A stretch of DNA of 10,381 nt from CAXCDZ01 sp963981525 (GTDB taxonomy: Bacteria; Patescibacteriota; Microgenomatia; UBA1400; UBA12108). The translations under genes were made by a program, and so were the position numbers. Each line of letters opens with the position of its first letter. Position 1 is the first letter of the stretch. Shown piece by piece: positions 5,361-10,381 of this stretch. The stretch covers positions 1 through 10,381 of the forward strand of contig CAXCDZ010000028.1 in assembly GCA_963981525.1 (NCBI GenBank), in the 5' to 3' direction. Under the pieces are notes generated by a model, which ran no database searches, was not told where the DNA came from, and saw nothing but the letters and a program-made list of their open reading frames with translations.

Positions 5361-7079
5361 CTACTCTCCCGTTCCTCGCAAATAAACATTCTGCCATGGC
5401 CTAAACGTACTACTAAATGTCTTGCTCATAATCACTTCTCCATCTCGCTCCACTCGATAATCAAACGCCGCCCGCGCTCCCCACGCTGACCAATCAACCT
5501 GCTTAACCACTCCAGTTGGGAGGGTTGGATCATCTTGATACAGATCGGGTGGGGGAGGACTCACTCCCCAGACTCTCGCCTCTGAAAGAAATGCTTCCCG
5601 CCCGTCCGCCGTCCCATAAATCTCGATCACGAGGTGGCGACTAGGCTCATCAATGACTGCCTGCACCAGAATATGACTGGGAGTATCGTTCAGGAATTGC
5701 AGGTCCTTACTCGGTGAGTAGATCGTCGCATCAAACCCCGGCTTACTATTTTGTTCATAGTATCCCACTCTGTAGGCATGTGCCCATCTCTCCGTAATCG
5801 GGAGTCCAGCCGACAGCGCAGCGCGAAAAACGGTGGTCGAAACCTGACAGACTCCACCCCCATCCCCCAGCTCCGTTCGCCCGTTACTAATCACGTATGC
5901 AGTTTTGTACCCCGTTGCTTTCGAGATCTCCCCAACTTGTGAGTTAAAAGAAAACTCCTCACCCGGTCCCACTAGCGCTCCGCTCACCCGTTCACTCGCG
6001 ACCCCCACGTTATAGACTCTATTTGGGATCGAGTGAGCATAATACCTCTCTCCCTTGCCGATTCGCTCCACTATCCCCAGGCTATTCACTTCCTCAGTCG
6101 TGATTAGGGGCTTTGTTCGTATAAGGGCTATCGTGACCTCCACACTTTTCTCTTCACTTTCCATTAGCTCCTCAATCTTGCTCTCCAGTTGCTGTAGCGC
6201 GACCTCTTGGTCAATCTCAACTCCGTCCCGAGCCGGCACAAACTCCTCTACCACTTCATTCAGGAACTGGAATACTGCATCCTGCGGCTCTCGGTTATAT
6301 TTCTCCCCCCACTCGCTAATCTTACTTTCAAGCTTTTCTCTTTTCGCTTGACCCAGGTCTACGTGGTTTACCGAGAGCATCTCGACCATCTCACTCCCTC
6401 TCATTACCACCCGCGCTTCGTCAATCATAATTACCATCTCACCGCTAACTATTTTCTTAGCTTTCTCCATCAGCTCATCAACCTCACTCTCAGTTAGTGC
6501 ATTGCGCTTGCGGAGCGTCCTTATCTCTTGTGGTTTAGAATCCAGACTTCTTGCACTCTTTATCATTACCTCCCTCACCGCTCCCTCGTCCAGCTTGACC
6601 TCATCTTCTCCGTTAACCAGCTTGATCTCCCCCCATACTGACTCTATAGAGCCTTCCTCCCCCTCGATCTCAATCATTTCTTTTAACTCATCGATCATAT
6701 TTGCTATTTCCTCCTCATCAATAGAGACCTCCATCTCCATTTCGTGCTCACGAAAAAGAGCTCTCCACCAATCGCGCACATTCCGCCTACCCACTGCCAT
6801 TATTTTTTCTATAGTTGCCTCAATTTGTGGCGCGCTTACAACTCTCGGCACCTCAATCACTGCCTCACCGTACTGCAACTTCGGGGTGTAACTCTCAACC
6901 TTATCTCTCAATACTCCCCTTACTTCATCCTCACTCATCTGGCCAACCGCTATTCCCACAACCGACACTCCCGGCATTACCCTATCTCTTCCCGTTACCA
7001 TTAGGATTCCCACTAGCACCACCACCCCCATCACTGCACCCATCGCGTAGTTGACTATTTCTTGCTTAATTTTTTTCAT
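5361..7079 (-). CDS. VanW-family membrane-anchored envelope protein
   Basis: A protein of 572 residues. MKKIKQE is followed by a hydrophobic segment at about 11-29 (AMGAVMGVVVLVGILMV), a signal anchor placing the rest outside the membrane. Residues about 35-330 are two long, very acidic regions resembling the putative peptidoglycan-binding repeats often found before VanW. The VanW domain spans about 345-475, with YNVGVASERVSG, GEEFSFNSQVG and the signature GGGVCQVSTTVFRAAL at 407-422, including conserved C411. A Pro-rich linker (SPPPPDL) leads to a small C-terminal domain that looks G5-like. VanW proteins are linked to vancomycin-resistance clusters and cell-wall processes, but their biochemical role is not settled. 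The ATG at 7079 is chosen because upstream sequence in frame overlaps the divergent gene and has no promoter. The composition is Glu/Val/Met-rich, following the local strand bias. Confidence 0.85.
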   Translation of the reverse strand: MKKIKQEIVNYAMGAVMGVVVLVGILMVTGRDRVMPGVSVVGIAVGQMSEDEVRGVLRDKVESYTPKLQYGEAVIEVPRVVSAPQIEATIEKIMAVGRRNVRDWWRALFREHEMEMEVSIDEEEIANMIDELKEMIEIEGEEGSIESVWGEIKLVNGEDEVKLDEGAVREVMIKSARSLDSKPQEIRTLRKRNALTESEVDELMEKAKKIVSGEMVIMIDEARVVMRGSEMVEMLSVNHVDLGQAKREKLESKISEWGEKYNREPQDAVFQFLNEVVEEFVPARDGVEIDQEVALQQLESKIEELMESEEKSVEVTIALIRTKPLITTEEVNSLGIVERIGKGERYYAHSIPNRVYNVGVASERVSGALVGPGEEFSFNSQVGEISKATGYKTAYVISNGRTELGDGGGVCQVSTTVFRAALSAGLPITERWAHAYRVGYYEQNSKPGFDATIYSPSKDLQFLNDTPSHILVQAVIDEPSRHLVIEIYGTADGREAFLSEARVWGVSPPPPDLYQDDPTLPTGVVKQVDWSAWGARAAFDYRVERDGEVIMSKTFSSTFRPWQNVYLRGTGE

Positions 7080-7085
7080 CTCTGA

Positions 7086-7099
7086 TATGATACTATCAT
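7086..7099. promoter_or_regulatory. Overlapping divergent -10 boxes in one palindrome
   Basis: TATGAT at 7086-7091 (plus) lies six bases before the ATG at 7098. TATCAT at 7092-7087 (minus) lies seven bases before the ATG at 7079. Both are contained in or overlap the perfect palindrome ATGATA-C-TATCAT at 7087-7099. The start codons are only 18 bases apart, so polymerase bound for one gene would block the other. No good -35 boxes are visible in either direction. Confidence 0.5.
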
Positions 7100-8561
7100 G
7101 CCCAAATTTCCAGATCCTACCAAAGACTACAAAGCCAAGCCGCTCGACAAGGCACCAGACTCTCCCTCGCCAGTGGCCGAGCCAGTCTACACCGCCCCAG
7201 TTGCTGCCACCCCATCTCTTACTCCTCCCCCTTCTCCCACTGAATCTACTGAATCCACTGTTCCAACTGGATCTACTGCTATCGCTTCTCCTTTTCGCAA
7301 TCTCTTCCCACTCCTCATTGGTATTGGCGCCTTTATTCTCTTGGGTATCATCGGCTTCACTATTGTCCCCAAACTTTTTGGAGGCAAAGACAAGGCAGTA
7401 GTCCTCACTTATTGGGGACTCTGGGAACCAGCCTCTGCCATGCAGGGCGTGATCGCCGATTATGAGCGAGAGCATCCCAACGTCAAGATCAACTATCAAA
7501 TGCAGTCACAAAAGGGGTATCGCACTAGACTCCAGTCCGCCATTACTGGGGGAACTGGTCCCGACATTGCCCGCATCCACAACACTTGGCTCCCCATGTT
7601 TACCAAACTTCTCACTCCCGCCCCGGAAGGGCTGATCTCTTCTTCTGACTACTACCCAGTCGTCGCCAGCGATCTAGTGAGAAACGGCCTTCTCTACGCC
7701 GCCCCGCTCGAGATTGATGGTCTCGCCCTCTACTATAATAAAGATATCCTCGCCGAAGCCGGCGCCGAACCTCCCACAGAATGGAACTCATTCCGCAAAC
7801 TTGCCTTTGACCTTACCCGCCGCGCACCTGAAACTGGAATCGTCCAGAGAGCCGGAGCTGCCATGGGCACTACCAACAACATCGATCACTGGTCAGACAT
7901 TTTGGGACTTTTAATCCTCCAGAACTCTGGCAATCCAGCCAACCCTAGCACCTCAGCAGTCCAAGATGCCCTCACTTTTTTCACGATCTTCAGTGGTACT
8001 GACAATTCTTGGGACTCTTCCCAACCCAACTCAACCTATGCCTTCGCCACCGGCACGCTCGCAATGATGCTCGCGCCCTCTTGGCACGCCGCCGAGATCG
8101 AGGCCATCAACCCCACTCTTAGCTATGGTATTGCCCCATCACCCAAGCTCAGTGGTACTGATCTGACCTGGGCTACGTACTGGGCAGAAGCAGTACCAGT
8201 TAGTGGTGAGAATCAAGAAGCAGCCTGGGAATTCCTGGCATATCTTAGTAGTGACGAATCTCTCCAAAAACTCTACGCCACCCAAACTCAGATTCGCACA
8301 CTCGGCGAACCATATCCCAAACCCTCCCTCGCTACTTTCCTCCTGAGCGATCCACTTGCCGCACCATTCGTCAGTCAGGGCAATAACTATCAGTCATGGT
8401 ACTTGTCAGCCCGCACTCATGATGAGGGTGTTAATGACGAGTTTATCAAATACTACGAAGACGCCGTCAACACCATCAATGATGGTAGTGGTCTTAGCTC
8501 AGCTGTCACGACTCTCGAAGCAGGGGTTGCCCAAGTTGTGAGTAAATACAACATCCAGTAA
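7098..8561 (+). CDS. Membrane-anchored extracellular solute-binding protein (family 1 type)
   Basis: A protein of 487 residues. Residues 1-65 are a Pro/Ser/Thr-rich tail without a lipobox; about 69-91 is a transmembrane helix (LFPLLIGIGAFILLGIIGF), so the tail should be cytoplasmic and the rest outside. From about 101 it is a sugar-type ABC substrate-binding domain: LTYWGLWEPASAMQGVIADYE, the family pattern GGTGPDIARIHN at 151-162, LEIDGLALYYNKDIL at 204-218, and FATGTLAMMLAPSW further on. Family 1 proteins bind sugars or oligosaccharides for an ABC importer, but no permease or ATPase gene lies in the window. The membrane anchor replaces the usual lipoprotein anchor. The start is fixed by the TATGAT box six bases upstream. 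The stop TAA shares its last base with the next ATG. Confidence 0.85.
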   Translation: MPKFPDPTKDYKAKPLDKAPDSPSPVAEPVYTAPVAATPSLTPPPSPTESTESTVPTGSTAIASPFRNLFPLLIGIGAFILLGIIGFTIVPKLFGGKDKAVVLTYWGLWEPASAMQGVIADYEREHPNVKINYQMQSQKGYRTRLQSAITGGTGPDIARIHNTWLPMFTKLLTPAPEGLISSSDYYPVVASDLVRNGLLYAAPLEIDGLALYYNKDILAEAGAEPPTEWNSFRKLAFDLTRRAPETGIVQRAGAAMGTTNNIDHWSDILGLLILQNSGNPANPSTSAVQDALTFFTIFSGTDNSWDSSQPNSTYAFATGTLAMMLAPSWHAAEIEAINPTLSYGIAPSPKLSGTDLTWATYWAEAVPVSGENQEAAWEFLAYLSSDESLQKLYATQTQIRTLGEPYPKPSLATFLLSDPLAAPFVSQGNNYQSWYLSARTHDEGVNDEFIKYYEDAVNTINDGSGLSSAVTTLEAGVAQVVSKYNIQ

Positions 8562-9451
8562 TGAGCAAGTTAGTTGACTCTATCCTTAATACTCTCAAGT
8601 ATTCCGATCACTTCGACTACCCGCTCAAAAAAAATGAGATCTACTCTCGTCTTATCAAGTGCTCTACCACTCCCAAAGCCTTCGACCGCACGCTCACCAG
8701 CCTCACTAACTCAGGACAGCTTGGTCACAAGGGTTCATACTACTACTTGCCTGGAAGGGGAGAGCTACTCTCCACTCGGCGTGCTCGGCACAAAGTCTCT
8801 CAGGACAAAATAGCTACTCTCACTCCACTTATTAGCAAGCTTGCTGCTGTTCCGGGAGTCCTAGCAATCTATCTAACCGGTTCTCTTGCAGTTAGCAATA
8901 GTCATCCCTCAGATGACCTTGATCTCATGATTATTACCAGCCCTGGTCGGCTCTGGACAACTCGCCTCCTTCTCACACTCTATACCGAGTTTCTTGGTCG
9001 GCGCCGCCGTCCACAAGATGGTCATTCTCAGAACCAACTCTGTCTCAATCTCTACCTCACTCCTGATTCATTCTTGATTCCCAAGAATTTGCACTCTCTC
9101 TACACCGCCTACGAACTAATCCAAGCTGTCCCAGTTTACGATCCCACACGCACCCACCCGCTCCTCCTCGCTGCCAACTCCTGGATTAGTGACTATCTCC
9201 CGAATATAAGGACTCTCCTTAACAGGAATTCACGACTGCAAGTCGAGAAGGGCTCGCCGGCAGGCGAAAGGAGAGTCCTTGTTGTTCAGACCTTACTGGA
9301 TTCCCTTGCCAAACTCCTCGAATCCCTCGCCTACCACCTCCAATACCAATACATGAAAGGCAAGATCACTCGCGAGCACATTACCCGTGACTCCGCCTTT
9401 TTCCACCCTCACAACCCAGGCAAAAAAGTTCTCAAAAACCTTGCTCTATAA
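8561..9451 (+). CDS. Winged-helix plus nucleotidyltransferase-fold protein
   Basis: A protein of 296 residues. Residues about 1-75 look like a winged helix (LNTLKYSDHFDYPLKKNEIYSRL, then FDRTLTSLTNSGQLGHKGSYYYL). Residues about 95-125 carry the nucleotidyltransferase pattern: LTGSLAVSNSHPSDDLDLMII, with GS at 107-108 and metal-binding D119 and D121. The middle is helical with a basic stretch GRRRRPQ. The C-terminal part is helical and ends near AFFHPHNP. The polymerase-beta-like fold transfers a nucleotide to an RNA, protein or small molecule; the substrate is unknown. Related proteins appear common in CPR genomes, often as hypotheticals. It overlaps the solute-binding gene by one base (TAATG), implying coupled translation. 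Residues 216-240, between the core and the C-terminal helices, are encoded by a palindromic element (9208-9280). Confidence 0.75.
   Translation: MSKLVDSILNTLKYSDHFDYPLKKNEIYSRLIKCSTTPKAFDRTLTSLTNSGQLGHKGSYYYLPGRGELLSTRRARHKVSQDKIATLTPLISKLAAVPGVLAIYLTGSLAVSNSHPSDDLDLMIITSPGRLWTTRLLLTLYTEFLGRRRRPQDGHSQNQLCLNLYLTPDSFLIPKNLHSLYTAYELIQAVPVYDPTRTHPLLLAANSWISDYLPNIRTLLNRNSRLQVEKGSPAGERRVLVVQTLLDSLAKLLESLAYHLQYQYMKGKITREHITRDSAFFHPHNPGKKVLKNLAL
9208..9280. repeat. Structured palindromic element inside the nucleotidyltransferase gene
   Basis: AAGGACTCTCCTT at 9208-9220 is perfectly complementary to AAGGAGAGTCCTT at 9268-9280. Two smaller perfect hairpins lie between: CGACT-GCA-AGTCG at 9233-9245 and TCGCC-GGCA-GGCGA at 9254-9267. 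Together they predict a three-way junction of 73 nucleotides. The left arm is also self-palindromic (AAGGA-CTC-TCCTT). The element is in frame and encodes residues 216-240 of the protein. It resembles palindromic elements known to insert into coding regions elsewhere, such as those of Rickettsia, though no sequence relation is claimed. Confidence 0.65.
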
Positions 9452-9452
9452 T
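9447..9452 (+). promoter_or_regulatory. -10 box of the cytidylyltransferase-like gene, leaderless layout
   Basis: A perfect TATAAT overlaps the TAA stop of the preceding gene (9449-9451) and ends seven bases before the ATG at 9460. No clear -35 and no Shine-Dalgarno are visible, so the gene may be read both from the upstream operon and from this start. Confidence 0.5.
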
Positions 9453-9459
9453 CATCCTC

Positions 9460-9984
9460 ATGTTTTATACTATTCGAGATATTCAACCAATTTGCCACGA
9501 CTTGCATGCAGCTGGACAGAGGATCGTTCTTTCAACCGGATTTTTTGATCTCCTGCACTCCGAGCACATCAATTTTCTCAAGGCTGCCAGAGCAGAAGGG
9601 GACATCCTCATCGTTGCTGTCGAGTCAGATCTTCGCGCCCGTAAGCTCAAAGGAGAGGGGAGACCAATCGAAACACAGGTAGTTCGTGCTCGCAACCTTC
9701 TCTCTCTTACTGACAAAACCGAAACACTGAAAAACCGACACGCTGACACGCCGAAATCCACCAAAGTCGTAGACTTTGCCATTCTTCTCCCCGATGATTT
9801 TGATCAACCCACCCATCACGAGTCACTTATTAGCGCAGTCAAGCCAGATATCTTTGCCATCTCCGAGCACACCTTTCACCAGGATGAGAAGCAATCTCTT
9901 GTTGTTAAGCACGGCGGAGAGCTAAAAATAGTCCACCCCCACAACCCCGCGGTCTCTACTACACAACTTCTTTCTCAAAAGTAG
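9460..9984 (+). CDS. Cytidylyltransferase-like (RfaE2/TagD type) nucleotidyltransferase with an insert
   Basis: A protein of 174 residues of the HIGH-type nucleotidyltransferase superfamily. TGFFDLLHSEHINFLKAA at about 26-43 is the first motif; the usual HxGH reads H33-S-E-H36, with Glu in place of Gly. GDILIVAVESD (47-57), then KLKGEGRPI (62-70) with R76 or R78, follows the family pattern. VVDFAILLPDD (103-113) is the next core strand. Relatives make CDP-glycerol, ADP-heptose or FAD by transferring a nucleotide to a phosphorylated substrate; which applies is not clear. Between LLSL (80-83) and KVVDF (102-106) there are about 18 extra residues, T84-T101, where relatives usually have none; they are encoded by repetitive DNA. 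Later motifs (ISEHTFHQDEK) differ from the standard ISSTxI. The gene follows the previous one by eight bases and has its own -10 box. Confidence 0.8.
   Translation: MFYTIRDIQPICHDLHAAGQRIVLSTGFFDLLHSEHINFLKAARAEGDILIVAVESDLRARKLKGEGRPIETQVVRARNLLSLTDKTETLKNRHADTPKSTKVVDFAILLPDDFDQPTHHESLISAVKPDIFAISEHTFHQDEKQSLVVKHGGELKIVHPHNPAVSTTQLLSQK
9709..9762 (+). repeat. In-frame repetitive insert in the cytidylyltransferase gene
   Basis: Two 16-base units, ACCGAAACACTGAAAA (9718-9733) and ACCGACACGCTGACAC (9734-9749), match at 12 of 16 positions. Partial units flank them (CTGACAAA before, GCCGAAA after). The stretch is A/C-rich with little T and encodes residues 84-101 in a position where the core fold normally continues directly. 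It looks like a tolerated surface-loop insertion made by short tandem duplication. Confidence 0.5.
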
Positions 9985-9985
9985 T

Positions 9986-9991
9986 TATAAT
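9986..9991 (+). promoter_or_regulatory. Possible -10 box upstream of yidC
   Basis: A perfect TATAAT lies just after the stop codon at 9982-9984. Transcription would start near 9998, leaving about 50 bases before the yidC ATG. A second candidate is an extended -10, TGC plus TAAACT at 10028-10036, which would give a leader of only about seven bases. Neither has a clear -35. Confidence 0.35.
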
Positions 9992-10049
9992 GTATTATGT
10001 TGCAGCCCAACTGGATCACTGCATTACTGCTAAACTGAGCCACTAAATT

Positions 10050-10381
10050 ATGTTTGTCACCTATATCTACCAACCATTTTTCAATATTCTCGTCGGCATC
10101 TACTGGGCAATTGGGAATATAGGTCCAGAGTTTGCAGACATGGGGATCGCTGTGATCATCTTCTCACTTATTATTCGCCTCCTTCTTTTCCCTCTCACAC
10201 TTGCCAGTGAGCGTTCTGAGGAAGAAAAGAAAAAAATCGTTGAACAAGTAGAAGAGGTCAAGCGCAATTACTCCTCCGAACCCATCAAGCTCAAGGCAGC
10301 CATCCGCAAGGTTATGAAGGGGAACATGCGCTCAGTCTTGGCTTCCTCTGCCAACATGATCATCCAGCTCATCATCATTGT
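10050..10381 (+). CDS. yidC: YidC/Oxa1 membrane protein insertase, N-terminal part
   Basis: An ATG at 10050 opens a frame of 110 residues running off the window. It begins MFVTYIYQPFFNILVGIYW, a first membrane segment, then GIAVIIFSLIIRLLLFPLTL, the second, containing the R that starts the conserved groove of the family. A charged cytoplasmic loop follows (SERSEEEKKKIVEQVEEVKRNY, then KAAIRKVMKG), and another hydrophobic stretch begins at NMIIQLIII. This order matches the short, Gram-positive-like YidC core without a large periplasmic domain. YidC inserts and folds proteins in the cytoplasmic membrane, alone or with SecYEG. The usual neighbours rpmH and rnpA are not upstream. No Shine-Dalgarno is visible, so the start rests on the protein match. 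Confidence 0.85.
   Translation, partial: MFVTYIYQPFFNILVGIYWAIGNIGPEFADMGIAVIIFSLIIRLLLFPLTLASERSEEEKKKIVEQVEEVKRNYSSEPIKLKAAIRKVMKGNMRSVLASSANMIIQLIII

Noticed and set aside
5751..7054. Several plus-strand reading frames of 60-130 codons opposite the VanW gene
   Set aside because: They are Ser/Leu/Pro-rich shadows produced by the pyrimidine-rich strand and show no start signals or protein families.
7080..7499. A 140-residue in-frame N-terminal extension of the VanW protein
   Set aside because: It lies antisense to the solute-binding gene, is Arg/Trp/Gly-rich low-complexity sequence, and would bury the signal anchor. The leaderless -10 box supports the ATG at 7079.
9208..9280. A tRNA gene, because the element is tRNA-sized and folds with several arms
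   Set aside because: The outer stem is 13 bp, there are only two inner hairpins, and there is no anticodon loop, TTC-type T loop or CCA end.

Overview
The window looks like a chromosomal segment of a Candidate Phyla Radiation (Patescibacteria) bacterium, most plausibly of the Microgenomates type. This is inferred from style, not proven. Genes are tightly packed, most promoters sit so close to the start codon that the mRNAs would be leaderless, and several proteins resemble those common in that group: a short valyl-tRNA synthetase, a VanW-family envelope protein, a membrane-anchored solute-binding protein and a winged-helix/nucleotidyltransferase protein. TGA is used as a normal stop, so the UGA-to-glycine code of Gracilibacteria and Absconditabacteria is excluded.

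Layout. (1) 1-59: the start of a divergent, unrecognised minus-strand gene, cut by the window edge. (2) 115-1541: a TrmB-type regulator, then a Nudix hydrolase with its own promoter. (3) 1601-2202: a HigBA-like toxin/antitoxin pair, AT-rich, with a 14-bp direct repeat at its promoter. (4) 2216-4441, minus strand: valS, lacking the usual C-terminal coiled-coil arm. (5) 4442-4695: the longest intergenic stretch, with palindromic structures and the promoter of the next module. (6) 4696-5360: an HTH antitoxin and PIN-domain toxin, whose stop codon directly abuts the next convergent gene. (7) 5361-7079, minus strand: the VanW-family protein. (8) 7098-9451: membrane-anchored sugar-type solute-binding protein, then the nucleotidyltransferase-fold protein. 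(9) 9460-9984: a cytidylyltransferase-like protein with an in-frame insert. (10) 10050-10381: the N-terminal part of YidC/Oxa1, running off the end.

How it fits together. valS is bracketed by two unrelated toxin-antitoxin modules, which are AT-rich against their C-rich surroundings and so probably acquired. VanW and the solute-binding protein are transcribed divergently from an 18-bp gap in which both -10 boxes share one palindrome; both are cell-envelope proteins. The solute-binding gene and the nucleotidyltransferase gene overlap by one base. The plus strand is strongly rich in C over G whichever strand is coding, which suggests a replication-strand bias.

The best leads for something undescribed are two structured palindromic elements with 13-bp arms (one between genes, one inside a coding sequence), a repetitive in-frame insert in the cytidylyltransferase, and the consistent leaderless promoter layout. 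I see no rRNA, tRNA, CRISPR array, insertion sequence or convincing intrinsic terminator.
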